A stretch of 64,000 nucleotides of DNA from Lacrimispora sphenoides JCM 1415 (GCF_900105615.1 NZ_LT630003.1:4042501-4106500); one strand, 5' to 3'; counted from the first letter of the stretch, positions 1-8,334 are shown. Notes: a model not told the origin generated them from the letters alone. Made by a program: numbers and translations.

Positions 1-154
1 CGCCGGGAAGATTCCCTTCAGCAATTTCGTCTATCACCGGTGCAAACATCTTACAGGGTCCGCACCAGGTCGCCCAAAAGTCCACCAGCACAATGCCGCT
101 GTTATCTGCCACTTCTGTTTGAAAATTCTCCTGTGTTAATGTTAAAACTGCCAT
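1..154 (-). CDS. trxA: thioredoxin, N-terminal part (runs off window start)
   Basis: The first 51 codons of a thioredoxin are visible. Cytosolic thioredoxins reduce protein disulfides using electrons from thioredoxin reductase. The active-site motif WCGPC is present in the usual context ([11 protein letters not shown]), about residues 27-37, after a strand-forming LVDFW segment. The ATG at 154 was chosen because an AAGGAGG ribosome site sits just upstream; an ATG at 159 is in another frame. The gene continues beyond base 1, so its partner (often trxB) is not visible. Its promoter is probably the consensus one at 401-429, which gives a leader of roughly 240 bases. Confidence 0.95.
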   Translation of the reverse strand, partial: MAVLTLTQENFQTEVADNSGIVLVDFWATWCGPCKMFAPVIDEIAEGNLPG

Positions 155-210
155 ATCATGTTCCTCCTTCTTGACTTGCTTTTTGTGTATTCACGAAAAG
201 CGCCTTTTAT

Positions 211-329
211 TCATAATTATCTACATTACTCCGAAACCGGGAATGCGCCGATCATATAATGAACAGTACATCCTTTGCAATGTTTTCCAGCCAACGGTGC
301 TCTTTTTTATAGTTTTATCATAATTATCT
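211..329. repeat. pair of identical 12-mers in the trxA leader
   Basis: TCATAATTATCT occurs at 211-222 and again at 318-329, both inside the leader between the trxA promoter and start codon. The second copy, with its flank, resembles a Fur/PerR-type box (TTATCATAATTATC). These may be regulator sites or simply AT-rich coincidence. Nothing else coding is seen between 155 and 443. Confidence 0.35.
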
Positions 330-364
330 TAAATATCCCCGCTTTTTGGATTATTGCCCGGGAT

Positions 365-418
365 AACTGTAACTTTGTGAGTTTCAGTATCTTTACTGTT
401 ATTATAAAAGTTACAGTT
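365..418. promoter_or_regulatory. long dyad overlapping the trxA promoter
   Basis: AACTGTAACTTT (365-376) and AAAGTTACAGTT (407-418) are perfect 12-base inverted arms. A smaller dyad CAGTA/TACTG lies between them. The right arm lies inside the -35/-10 spacer of the minus-strand promoter and the left arm lies just downstream of the start point. A repressor bound to both arms would straddle the promoter; a cruciform or RNA hairpin is also possible. The regulator is not identified. Confidence 0.55.
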
Positions 419-429
419 GTATTTGTCAA
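401..429 (-). promoter_or_regulatory. consensus sigma-A promoter, probably for trxA
   Basis: On the minus strand TTGACA (424-429) is followed after 17 bases by TATAAT (401-406), a perfect consensus. Transcription would start near 394 and run toward trxA. The upstream minus-strand gene ends at 444, so the promoter sits tightly in the gap. Confidence 0.75.
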
Positions 430-443
430 TAGATTTTTTTCAT

Positions 444-1589
444 TTACTTATAAAAGTCAAGGCCTAATTGCCCGCTTCTCTTTAAAAACTCGTCCTTGAC
501 CTTCTGCAATCCGTCACCGGAGGATTCCTCACCTGTCTCAGACAATTTCCCATATTCCAGAGCATCAGAAGAGATCTTACCACCTTCATATCCTCCGCTC
601 AGCTTCAGTCCAAGCTCAAATCTTTCATTATGATATGTAATATTAAACTCAGGGATCTGGAATGCCCTTTTCCCTTCCTGCCCATTGCCAAAATAGACCT
701 TTGCGCTCATATCAAGCTTCCGTTCGCGGAGCATGATATTTCCTGCCACTGACAGCCCTCCATTAGACTCCAGTAAAAGGCTCATATCAGTCAGACCCTC
801 CACTTTTATATCCGTAATATGCAGCCCCTTGTCAATGGTAAAGAATATGTCCTGAGTCTCTCCCTGGGTCTTCCGTTCCTCTAACATCTGTCCCCATTCT
901 TTCATATCCTTTCCGGGCCCCTCCTTAAGCAGTTCTCCTACCTTACTCAAATAGGTATCAAAGAGACCGGAAGGGACTGATGCCTTAATGGTTACGCCAC
1001 TCTTATCCCTACTGACAAATTCCATATGGCTCTGGTTCATCATGTGGATGGTATCCTTTTTTAAGGTTTCAAGCTGATCCCTTAAATGGTCTCTCTCTTC
1101 CGGGACAATGGAAAAACCAATAACCTCTTTTAATGTATCCTGGCTGGTTCTTATGGTCGGTCCTATAATCCCAGGTATGGATATTAAGGCATTATCTCTG
1201 TCAGCCCAATAATGGACTCCGTCCCTTATGGCCCCAAGAAAATACACGTCAAGGCTTCCCTGGGAAAAGGTATGTTTTTCATCCCTTTGCTCCTTCCAGT
1301 TGATGCCAAACCCTCCCGGAAGTATCAGCACAGAGCGGCCATTCCAATCCACTTCATCCGCTATGAGCTTCAGGGAATCTTCTTCTGCCCCTTCTCCTTC
1401 TTTGTCTTTGCCCCATAGATCCATTAACCGCCCCCTGGTTTGCAATGCCGATCGGGTCAGGTAAAATCTTGCATAATGGATCGGAAGATAGTTCCATACC
1501 CAGACACCAAGAACTATTAAAAGCAGTACCACCCCGCCGGTCCAGGCCAGCCGCCGTCTGATTCCCGGCGGCTTTTTTTCCTTTCCCAT
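444..1589 (-). CDS. membrane-anchored protein of unknown function, downstream partner of YhgE/Pip
   Basis: The 381-residue protein has a short basic N-terminus (GKEKKPPGIRRR), one strong transmembrane helix at about residues 13-33 (GGVVLLLIVLGVWVW), then a long soluble, probably extracytoplasmic region. No catalytic motif is recognised. The start at 1589 follows the stop of the upstream YhgE gene by one base, so the two are translationally coupled; an in-frame start at 1634 would lie inside that gene and is less likely. The tight pairing suggests that the protein works with the YhgE membrane protein at the envelope. That role is inference; the family was not identified. Confidence 0.75.
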   Translation of the reverse strand: MGKEKKPPGIRRRLAWTGGVVLLLIVLGVWVWNYLPIHYARFYLTRSALQTRGRLMDLWGKDKEGEGAEEDSLKLIADEVDWNGRSVLILPGGFGINWKEQRDEKHTFSQGSLDVYFLGAIRDGVHYWADRDNALISIPGIIGPTIRTSQDTLKEVIGFSIVPEERDHLRDQLETLKKDTIHMMNQSHMEFVSRDKSGVTIKASVPSGLFDTYLSKVGELLKEGPGKDMKEWGQMLEERKTQGETQDIFFTIDKGLHITDIKVEGLTDMSLLLESNGGLSVAGNIMLRERKLDMSAKVYFGNGQEGKRAFQIPEFNITYHNERFELGLKLSGGYEGGKISSDALEYGKLSETGEESSGDGLQKVKDEFLKRSGQLGLDFYK

Positions 1590-1590
1590 C

Positions 1591-3786
1591 TTACATGATC
1601 CCTGTTTGGCTGAGTTTTTCTTCAAAAAATTCATTCAGTTTTAACACCTTCTTCCGCAATACGATTCCAACCAACAGTGATATAGGAATATAGACCAGCA
1701 CATTTCGTATATCTTTCCAATAATCATTCCCATAAGTACCTCCCACACACTCTCTCATTGCATTGATGAGATGAGTAAATGGAAGCAATGGGTTCACCAT
1801 CTGGAAAAACCGGGGAGTTACCTGTATGGGAAACGTACCGCCGGAGCCTGCCACCTGAATGACCATAAAGACTACTACAATCGCTTTGCCCACGTCCCCA
1901 AAGGAAACCGTCATGGAATAAATGATATTGGTGAATATAATACTGGCTGCCACAGCTGCCAGCACAAATTTCCCCGGATAAAGGCACTGGATCTTTAACA
2001 TATACAAATCTCCCAAAGCCACCACAAGTGCCTGGGCGATTCCAAACAGCATGAAGGTGAGATACCTTCCAAAATAGGTTTCATACAGCTTAAGCCCTAC
2101 CGATCTGTTCTCTTCCACCTTAGTCTTTACCAAAGCCGCCAAAATGAGTCCTCCCACCCAGATGGCCAGAATGGTATAAAACGGAGCCATGGCGGAACCA
2201 TAAGTTTCTACCGGGTAGATTTTGTTGGTAACCATATCCGTAGGCATTTTCATAAAATCACTGAGCTGATCCGGGTCATTCTTCATGATGTCCATGATCT
2301 TATTTAACTTCTCATTATCCGCCAGCTTGTTCACGCTGTCGATCATATCATCCACACGCTCCTGGCTCCTGTTCATCAGGCCGACGGCGCTGTCTAACGC
2401 TTCGATCAGGCTCTGGGATGAGTCTGTTACACTGTCAAGGGTGGTATCGATCTGCCCTATCATGTTTCCAATGCTGTCTAAAGCTCCCGCAGTAGTGCCC
2501 AGGGCATCATAGGTCTTATCCAGGCTGTCTTTTAAAGGAATCTCCACCTTGCCGGTATAAAAATTCAGAACGTCTGATATGGAGTTGGTGACCCCGTCAA
2601 GAGAGTCTCCGATATCCTTCTCCATGGTATCCGGCAGCCGTTTTGTCTGTTTTACGGTCTGCTGTGCAGCCTGCAGCTTCCTAACCAGTTCCTGCTGCTG
2701 CTTAACGGTATCTGTAAGCTTTTGCTGAAGAGTTGTTATATCTTTTAAGGGAATGGGCAGCTTCTGGTTAATTGTCCCTAAAACCTTGTTTACGCTATTG
2801 CACTGGTTGATGCTTCCTGTGACCAGATTTTCCGTGGCTTTTAATGCATCAATAGCTCCGTCAGCGGATGTGTCCGTCAGCTTGCCGATTACCTGAAAGG
2901 ATTCATACACGGATTCCTCTACCTTGCTGATATTATCCAGGGTATCTCTAATACCTTCTGTCATTGTGTCAGAGAATCCTCTGGAGGAATCGATCAGGGT
3001 TTTTGCGCTTTCAGCCGTTTGTCCGCCGGAATCGATCATTTTGCTCACATCCGGGAGAGTTCCCTTCATACCGCCATTTAAGCTGTTGACGGAGCGGAGA
3101 GTGGACTGAAGCATGGTAATAGTATCCACCAGCTGATTCAAATCTGTTTTTACATCCGTAAGAGTACTGACGGCATCGTCTCTGTCCGTTTCCTTATCAG
3201 TTTCCCAGTTGTCTGAATATTTGTTTAAGGCCTTCCCAGCCACCTTTGAGGTAGAATTAATAAAGGTTTCATTAATTTGCTGCTGTACGCTCTCCACCCC
3301 TTTGCCGGTGATCTTTGTGGCAATGGCGTTTTTCTTTTCATTTACATAGTATTCAAGCACCGGGCGCTCAATGTTAGAGGTAAGGACGCTTGATATTTTC
3401 TGGCTGAAATCTTCAGGAACGATAACTGCCGCATAATATTTCCCGGACTCCACTCCATCGATTGCTTCTTCCTCGTTGACGAACTGCCATCCTATCTGTT
3501 CATTCTTTCTAAGTTCATCAAGAATCATTTCACCAATATTAATGGAAGAATCATCAATATCCGTGTCAAATATATCGTCAATAGAAGCCCCCTTATCCAG
3601 GTTGACAACCGCAACCTTAAGTCCCTTTGTATTCGCATAAGGGTCCCAGCTTGCAGCGATGTTAAACCATGCGTATAAGGCTGGAATAAGTGTAAGTCCC
3701 AGCGCAATAATGACTGCTACCGGATTAAGCGCAATGCGTTTTATATCACCGGCGAAAATTTTAAATATGTTTTTAACATGAACCAT
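1591..3786 (-). CDS. YhgE/Pip domain membrane protein (ABC-2 type fold)
   Basis: The 731-residue protein shows the YhgE/Pip layout. One N-terminal membrane helix (about residues 20-42) is followed by the family-typical ALYAWFNIAASWDPYANT segment. A large extracytoplasmic domain follows, rich in heptad-like coiled coil (about 190-510). A C-terminal block of about five membrane helices (about 530-720) resembles ABC-2 permeases. Relatives include Lactococcus Pip, a phage-receptor protein, and proteins encoded near type VII secretion genes. Nothing else of a type VII system is present here. The start at 3786 has a GGAGG site and a promoter at 3831-3859. The downstream gene is separated by one base. 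Confidence 0.88.
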   Translation of the reverse strand: MVHVKNIFKIFAGDIKRIALNPVAVIIALGLTLIPALYAWFNIAASWDPYANTKGLKVAVVNLDKGASIDDIFDTDIDDSSINIGEMILDELRKNEQIGWQFVNEEEAIDGVESGKYYAAVIVPEDFSQKISSVLTSNIERPVLEYYVNEKKNAIATKITGKGVESVQQQINETFINSTSKVAGKALNKYSDNWETDKETDRDDAVSTLTDVKTDLNQLVDTITMLQSTLRSVNSLNGGMKGTLPDVSKMIDSGGQTAESAKTLIDSSRGFSDTMTEGIRDTLDNISKVEESVYESFQVIGKLTDTSADGAIDALKATENLVTGSINQCNSVNKVLGTINQKLPIPLKDITTLQQKLTDTVKQQQELVRKLQAAQQTVKQTKRLPDTMEKDIGDSLDGVTNSISDVLNFYTGKVEIPLKDSLDKTYDALGTTAGALDSIGNMIGQIDTTLDSVTDSSQSLIEALDSAVGLMNRSQERVDDMIDSVNKLADNEKLNKIMDIMKNDPDQLSDFMKMPTDMVTNKIYPVETYGSAMAPFYTILAIWVGGLILAALVKTKVEENRSVGLKLYETYFGRYLTFMLFGIAQALVVALGDLYMLKIQCLYPGKFVLAAVAASIIFTNIIYSMTVSFGDVGKAIVVVFMVIQVAGSGGTFPIQVTPRFFQMVNPLLPFTHLINAMRECVGGTYGNDYWKDIRNVLVYIPISLLVGIVLRKKVLKLNEFFEEKLSQTGIM

Positions 3787-3830
3787 GTGTGCCTCCTTGG
3801 TATATCAGTTAAGAAATTTAGCATTTCCGT

Positions 3831-3859
3831 ATTATAATATTTTCCTGCAACAAAAGCAA
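3831..3859 (-). promoter_or_regulatory. sigma-A-like promoter for the YhgE operon
   Basis: On the minus strand TTGCTT (3854-3859) is followed by a 17-base spacer and TATAAT (3831-3836). It lies about 45 bases upstream of the YhgE start codon and downstream of the deoC terminator. Confidence 0.6.
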
Positions 3860-3905
3860 TGCCTGTTTCCCATTATCTTAATAAAAGGTGTTAAGAAAAG
3901 TGTTA

Positions 3906-3960
3906 AAAAGCTGTTAAATAACCTGATGAGCAGAACTCAATCGGTCATTTAACAGCTTTT
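3906..3960 (-). terminator. terminator after deoC
   Basis: Fourteen-base perfect arms AAAAGCTGTTAAAT (3906-3919) and ATTTAACAGCTTTT (3947-3960) enclose a further GACC/GGTT pairing. On the minus strand the hairpin ends in a short T-run. It closes the SIS-deoC unit before the YhgE promoter. Confidence 0.75.
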
Positions 3961-4002
3961 CACTTCAGGAAATAAAAAATACTTCGAAAGGGGTATTCCA
4001 GC

Positions 4003-4689
4003 CTAAATTCGTTTCTTAAGCTCTTCCACGATAAAAACACTTGCCGTAGAACCGATTCTGCTGACTCCAAGCTCTATCATCTGAAGAGCAGTATCCAGGG
4101 TCCTTACACCTCCTGCCGCCTTGATCTTAATTTCATCTCCTACCATGCGCTTCATCAGTGCCACATCTTCAAAGGTCGCCCCTCCAGTTCCAAAACCGGT
4201 GGAGGTCTTAATATAATCCGGATGTACGTTCAGTGCGATCCGGCACAATTCCTCTTTCTCCTGGTCTGTAAGATAGCAGTTTTCAAAAATCACCTTTGAA
4301 ATCACCTTGTTTTTTCTGCAGATTTCCGTTATCTCTGCCATTTCCTTTTCTATAAAGCTGTAATTTTTCTCTTTTAGCTCAGTAATATTGATCACGTAAT
4401 CGATCTCATCAGATCCGTTTAAAATGGCGGTCTTTGTTTCATTCAGCTTATCTTCTATAGTTGTCTGCCCTAACGGAAATCCCACCGCAGCACCCACATG
4501 GACAGGGCTGCCTTCTAAAAGCTTCCGGCAGCGGACTACCTGCGCCGGGTTGATGGCTACCATCTTAAAGCCATATTCCATGCTCTCCTTACAAAGCGTT
4601 ACAAAATCCTCATGGGATGCCCAGGCTCTTAACTGAGTGTGGTCAAAATAAGCGGCCAGTTCTTTCTGGCTGATCTTAATATTCCCCAT
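4003..4689 (-). CDS. deoC: deoxyribose-phosphate aldolase
   Basis: The 228-residue class I aldolase splits 2-deoxyribose-5-phosphate into glyceraldehyde-3-phosphate and acetaldehyde in the cytosol. The Schiff-base lysine is in IKTSTGFGTGGAT (about residue 160) and the second essential lysine in IKAAGGVRT (about 193). The length is normal for short bacterial DeoC proteins. It lies 18 bases downstream of the SIS-domain gene and in the same operon, opposite a mannose-type PTS. DeoC in this setting may serve the sugar pathway of the neighbours rather than nucleoside salvage, since no phosphorylase or deoB is nearby. Confidence 0.93.
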   Translation of the reverse strand: MGNIKISQKELAAYFDHTQLRAWASHEDFVTLCKESMEYGFKMVAINPAQVVRCRKLLEGSPVHVGAAVGFPLGQTTIEDKLNETKTAILNGSDEIDYVINITELKEKNYSFIEKEMAEITEICRKNKVISKVIFENCYLTDQEKEELCRIALNVHPDYIKTSTGFGTGGATFEDVALMKRMVGDEIKIKAAGGVRTLDTALQMIELGVSRIGSTASVFIVEELKKRI

Positions 4690-4707
4690 AATTAGTCTCC
4701 TTTAGAA

Positions 4708-5817
4708 TCAATCATCATCATCCTGATTCTCATAATTTTCCGTCTTGCATGCAGCAGTATCTTTCATCTTCTTTAACAGAGGGTGCTGCTTCCAGCGGTT
4801 TAGTGCTGTCGTTGCCTGATATGCAAGGATCTGGAAAAACGGCAGGAAGCATAAGGGGGTTAAAAGCTCCGGCAGCTCCACCGGAAGGTTTAAAATTCCT
4901 TCTCCGGTGAATCCCGGCTGATTGGTTATTAAAAACGCCCTGTCAGTTACCTCCCTGCAGGCTTTAAAAATGGTCTGGCTCCGGCTGCTGCTGTTTCCTC
5001 CGTCAATGAGGAATACCGTATAGCCGGGAGTCATCTGAAGATTGGGTCCATGAAGGAATTCCTCAGACTCATAAGCTACAGAAGGGATCTTTACCGTCTC
5101 ACCCAGCTTTAAAGCACCTTCCAGTGCCGTGCCGTAATTAGCGCCTAATCCGCACACATAAGCATTTGCCATGGAGGTAAATTCCTTATAATGATCTTCA
5201 TAGAATTTCATGGTTTCCTTTTGCACCGTCTCATGAATCCGGGCCGCCTTCTCCATATCCCGGCATACCGATTCTGCATCTTCCTCCGTCATCAGTCCTT
5301 TTCTTACGGCAGCTTCAAGGGTAAACAGCATCAGAAACAAGGCAAACGAGGTCACACCCTTTGTCACATAACCTACGGTTTCCACTCCAACCCCATAATC
5401 GATCAGCACATCCGCATAATCTTTCATATCACTGGAGATACTTCCTGTAATTCCGATTGAGGTGCGCCCATGCTCACGGATCATCTTCAGCGCATCAATG
5501 GAATTGGTGCTGTAACCGCTCTGGGAAACAACAAAAACAAAATCACCGTCCGTAAAATCATGTTCACTGCTAAGAAAAGTGAAGGGAGATACGATCTTTA
5601 CTTCAGACTTTAAATAATACCTCATAAACTGGCGGGCGCAGTACGAACCGTTATAGGAGGATCCGGAAGCCACGATCCAGACGGTTTTGTAATCTCCCTT
5701 TTCATATTCAGCGATCAGCGGAGCTGTCAGCTCCTTCCGGTTTTTAATATTATTAAGCATTACCTCAGGAGACTCTTCCACATACGTCATCATTGTTTCT
5801 TTTATTTTTTCATTCAT
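4708..5817 (-). CDS. SIS-domain sugar-phosphate deglycase/isomerase (FrlB/GfrF- or AgaS-like)
   Basis: The 369-residue protein has two sugar-isomerase (SIS) domains. The first carries VASGSSYNGS (about residues 47-56) and the phosphate-binding SQSGYSTNS (about 97-105); the second begins near ANAYVCGLGANYG and carries YESEEFLHGP. The arrangement resembles the isomerase half of GlmS and the fructosamine-6-phosphate deglycases FrlB and GfrF, without a glutaminase domain. Such enzymes release glucose-6-phosphate and an amine from phosphorylated Amadori products. The start at 5817 has an AAGGAGCGG site and lies downstream of the promoter's expected start point near 5870, which rules out an upstream in-frame start at 5874. 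The substrate is inferred from the adjacent PTS. Confidence 0.82.
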   Translation of the reverse strand: MNEKIKETMMTYVEESPEVMLNNIKNRKELTAPLIAEYEKGDYKTVWIVASGSSYNGSYCARQFMRYYLKSEVKIVSPFTFLSSEHDFTDGDFVFVVSQSGYSTNSIDALKMIREHGRTSIGITGSISSDMKDYADVLIDYGVGVETVGYVTKGVTSFALFLMLFTLEAAVRKGLMTEEDAESVCRDMEKAARIHETVQKETMKFYEDHYKEFTSMANAYVCGLGANYGTALEGALKLGETVKIPSVAYESEEFLHGPNLQMTPGYTVFLIDGGNSSSRSQTIFKACREVTDRAFLITNQPGFTGEGILNLPVELPELLTPLCFLPFFQILAYQATTALNRWKQHPLLKKMKDTAACKTENYENQDDDD

Positions 5818-5876
5818 TTTGTTACCGCTCCTTTTTTCATTTTGGTAAAATGAGTCAGAAAGTATTTTGTGCAATA

Positions 5877-5904
5877 ATTATATCATATCCCTAATCATAG
5901 TCAA
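5877..5904 (-). promoter_or_regulatory. promoter for SIS-deoC operon
   Basis: On the minus strand TTGACT (5899-5904), a 16-base spacer and TATAAT (5877-5882) form a strong sigma-A promoter. It is divergent from the PTS promoter at 5943-5971. Confidence 0.75.
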
Positions 5905-5930
5905 TAATGTATCGAAAACATACAAATAAT

Positions 5931-5940
5931 TGTAATTACA
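5931..5940. promoter_or_regulatory. palindrome between divergent promoters, candidate operator
   Basis: TGTAATTACA is a perfect 10-base palindrome that directly abuts the -35 of the PTS promoter and lies 27 bases upstream of the -35 of the SIS-deoC promoter. Position and symmetry fit a shared operator. The GntR/UTRA regulator encoded at 8490 is the obvious candidate ligand-responsive protein; this is inference. Confidence 0.45.
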
Positions 5941-5942
5941 TA

Positions 5943-5971
5943 TTGACAAACTTTCCCCATGATACTATTAT
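5943..5971 (+). promoter_or_regulatory. promoter for the mannose-type PTS operon
   Basis: TTGACA (5943-5948), a 17-base spacer and TATTAT (5966-5971) give a near-consensus sigma-A promoter about 105 bases before the IIB start codon. Confidence 0.75.
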
Positions 5972-6075
5972 TTATTTATACATTATTTATACTTTTTTAA
6001 TAAAAAAGAGTGAAAATATGAAAAATAGTACAAAATATCATAGGGATACAAAATTTCAAAAGGAGTGACAAACAT

Positions 6076-6552
6076 ATGCCCAACATTCTATTAACAAGGA
6101 TCGATAACCGGCTGGTACATGGTCAGGTTGGATGCTCCTGGGTGGGAGCCATTGGATGTAATCTGATCGTGGTCGCAGACGATGAGGCTGCAGGTGATCC
6201 GGTCCAGCAATCACTGATGAAGATGACCGCTGATTCCACCGGCGTGGGTATCCGGTTCTTTACACTTCAAAAAACAATTGAAGTCATCCATAAAGCAGCG
6301 CCAAGCCAGAAGATATTTATAGTAGTAAGAAATCCGCAGTCTGCAAGAGCCCTGATTGAGGGAGGAGTTCCCATCGATAAGCTCTGCATCGGCAACATGC
6401 ATGTAGCTCCGGGAAAGAAAGTATCCAATGAGCCTCATGTATATCTGGATGAACAGGATTTAGAAGACTTGAGAATGATTCGGGGAAAAGGCATTGATGT
6501 GTATATCCAGATCGCTCCCGGAGATAAGAAGCATGATTTTGAGGTGAAGTAA
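6076..6552 (+). CDS. PTS system, mannose/fructose/sorbose family IIB component
   Basis: The 158-residue cytosolic IIB protein passes phosphate from IIA to the incoming sugar. The phosphorylated histidine lies in the diagnostic N-terminal motif RIDNRLVHGQVG (about residues 8-19). Length is normal for free-standing mannose-family IIB. The start has an AAAAGGAGTG site. It is the first gene of a IIB-IIC-IID-GntR-IIA-HAD series, divergent from the SIS-deoC pair. A 130-base gap with two hairpins separates it from IIC. The sugar is not fixed by sequence; glucoselysine-type, galactosamine-type or other amino-sugar substrates are all plausible. Confidence 0.93.
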   Translation: MPNILLTRIDNRLVHGQVGCSWVGAIGCNLIVVADDEAAGDPVQQSLMKMTADSTGVGIRFFTLQKTIEVIHKAAPSQKIFIVVRNPQSARALIEGGVPIDKLCIGNMHVAPGKKVSNEPHVYLDEQDLEDLRMIRGKGIDVYIQIAPGDKKHDFEVK

Positions 6553-6579
6553 AAATCTAGACAGGTTTAGGAAGAATGA

Positions 6580-6613
6580 GATGAAATACCCTGCGGGCAT
6601 ACCTTTATGCCTG
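6580..6613 (+). repeat. interspersed hairpin element, copy 1
   Basis: The intercistronic stretch contains CCCTGCGGG followed by GGCATA-CCTT-TATGCC, two stacked small dyads. Very similar sequence occurs at 35209-35240 (minus) and weaker relatives at 9248-9281, 33490-33507 and 41926-41946. All lie between adjacent genes. Confidence 0.5.
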
Positions 6614-6638
6614 GAACCGAATAAGCAATAATGATGAA

Positions 6639-6662
6639 AACCGCAGGAAGAAACCTGCGGTT
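6639..6662 (+). repeat. intercistronic hairpin between IIB and IIC
   Basis: AACCGCAGG and CCTGCGGTT form perfect 9-base arms around a 6-base loop. No T-run follows, and the IIC ribosome site AAAGGAGGG begins about 8 bases later. It is more likely an mRNA stability or processing element than a terminator. Confidence 0.55.
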
Positions 6663-6682
6663 CAATAAAAGGAGGGTTTTTT

Positions 6683-7468
6683 ATGCAAATTACTTTAATC
6701 CAGGGGATTTTGCTGGCTTTACTGGCCTTTATTTGTGCCTGTGACGCCTGCTGGGAAGCCTTTTTCTGGTTCCGTCCCATCGTTGTCGCCTTCTTCGCCG
6801 GAATAATCCTGGGTGATGTTCAGGTAGGCCTGGCTGCGGGCGCCGTTGCAGAGCTTTCGTATCTGGGACTGCTGACCGTAGGCGGTACCGTTCCGCCTGA
6901 TCCTCTGATGGCAGGCATGATGACAACAGTCATCGCATTCACGACTGGCCAGAGCGCAGAAACAGCTCTGGGACTCTCATTGCCCTTCGCTTTGCTGGCA
7001 CAGTGGGTCGGAATTGTCTGCAATACCACTTTTGCAGGTTTCTTACGTCCCCTGGATCACGCATGCGAGAACGCAGACACAAAGAAATTTACACAGATCG
7101 TTCTTCTTGGACTTGTAATTAAAGCGGGAATCTACGCTTTGATCACGTTCCTGTCTGCCTATGCATTACAGAACCAGATCGCCGGATTTGTAAACATGTT
7201 CCCGGAATGGTTGATCCATGGATTCGAAATATCCGGCGGCCTGCTTCCTGCAGTCGGTCTTACCCTGCTCTTGGTTGTCATGCTTAAGAAACAGAACGTG
7301 GCATATCTTTTTATTGGCTTCTTGATTATGACATTCTTAAAGCTGGACAATATCCTTCCGGTTGCTATCGCAGGAATCGCTGTTGCATTCATTGGTTATC
7401 TCAATGATGAAACGATCAAAAAGAATGCCATAACTGTAGAAGGAGGTGCTGACGATGACGGTATCTAG
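6683..7468 (+). CDS. PTS system, mannose/fructose/sorbose family IIC component
   Basis: The 261-residue integral membrane IIC forms the sugar channel with IID. It has the typical N-terminus ITLIQGILLALLAFICACD and repeated hydrophobic helices through residue 250. The motif GDVQVGLAAGAVAELSYLG is a hallmark of this family. The start at 6683 has a strong AAAGGAGGG site. Its last 14 bases overlap the start of IID, so the two membrane subunits are translationally coupled. Confidence 0.93.
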   Translation: MQITLIQGILLALLAFICACDACWEAFFWFRPIVVAFFAGIILGDVQVGLAAGAVAELSYLGLLTVGGTVPPDPLMAGMMTTVIAFTTGQSAETALGLSLPFALLAQWVGIVCNTTFAGFLRPLDHACENADTKKFTQIVLLGLVIKAGIYALITFLSAYALQNQIAGFVNMFPEWLIHGFEISGGLLPAVGLTLLLVVMLKKQNVAYLFIGFLIMTFLKLDNILPVAIAGIAVAFIGYLNDETIKKNAITVEGGADDDGI

Positions 7469-8246
7469 AAATAAATTGGACAAAAAAGATATCAATAAGA
7501 TGAGCATGCTTTCTATATTAGAACAGTCCTGCTTCAGCTTTGAACGTATGCAGGCTCCCGGTTTCTGTCTCGGATTGCTTCCCGGATTAAAGAAGATTTA
7601 CGGTGACCAGAAGGAAGAAATCTCAGATGCCATGAAAAATAACATGGACTTTATCAATACCGAACCCCACATGGCAACCTTTCTTCAGGGTCTTGTCCTT
7701 TCCCTGGAAGAAAATGGTCAGGACAGGGCTCTGATCAAGAGCATAAAAACCGGTCTGTTCGGCCCTCTGGCCGGACTGGGAGACGCAATATTCTGGTTCA
7801 CCCTGCTTCCAATATCAGCAGCCATCTGCTGTTCCCTTGCAAGCGGCGGGTCTGTACTGGGTCCTATCCTTTATATCGCTATCTGGTTTTTAGGCGCCAT
7901 ATCAAGATTGTGGTTTGGCCGTATGGGATATAACATGGGTGTGGGAGCCGTTGATTTAATCAGTTCCAATGCCAGCGCCATTACAAAGGCCGCAGGCATC
8001 CTGGGCATGATGGTGGTTGGCGGGCTGATTCCAAGCTACGTATCCCTTCATTTTGCCGAAACGCTGGTAGCTCCCGGCGGCGTATCCATACAGGCAATCT
8101 TCGATTCCATTATGCCGAACATACTGCCTTTAGGGTTTGTATTTACCCTTTACTGGCTGTTTAAGAAAAAACATGTTAATACGCTGATGCTGATTATACT
8201 TATCATCCTTGTATCAATCGTATTGTCTTTCTTTAAAATCATGTAA
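7455..8246 (+). CDS. PTS system, mannose/fructose/sorbose family IID component
   Basis: The 263-residue IID subunit partners IIC in the membrane. It has the family features QAPGFCLGLLPGLKKIYGD, an EPHMATFLQGLVLSLEE segment and GPLAGLGDAIFWFTLLPI, with C-terminal membrane helices. The ATG at 7455 was chosen because AGGAGGT at 7441-7447 is seven bases away; an in-frame GTG at 7446 overlaps that site. The gene overlaps the end of IIC. A large stem-loop follows before the regulator gene. Confidence 0.93.
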   Translation: MTVSRNKLDKKDINKMSMLSILEQSCFSFERMQAPGFCLGLLPGLKKIYGDQKEEISDAMKNNMDFINTEPHMATFLQGLVLSLEENGQDRALIKSIKTGLFGPLAGLGDAIFWFTLLPISAAICCSLASGGSVLGPILYIAIWFLGAISRLWFGRMGYNMGVGAVDLISSNASAITKAAGILGMMVVGGLIPSYVSLHFAETLVAPGGVSIQAIFDSIMPNILPLGFVFTLYWLFKKKHVNTLMLIILIILVSIVLSFFKIM

Positions 8247-8248
8247 CC

Positions 8249-8334
8249 AACGGAAGGAATCAGATAGAATTCTGCCGGGGGCCGTACAGGAAGAGCTGGA
8301 AGAATTTACCGTCTCCTGTATGGCCCCTTCCGTT
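8249..8334 (+). terminator. large nested stem-loop after IID
   Basis: Outer arms AACGGAAGG (8249-8257) and CCTTCCGTT (8326-8334) enclose inner arms GGGGCCGTACAGGA (8278-8291) and TCCTGTATGGCCCC (8314-8327, one wobble); the arms share two bases, so both cannot be complete at once. No clear T-run follows. It may attenuate read-through into the regulator gene or protect the 3' end of the PTS message. Confidence 0.5.
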
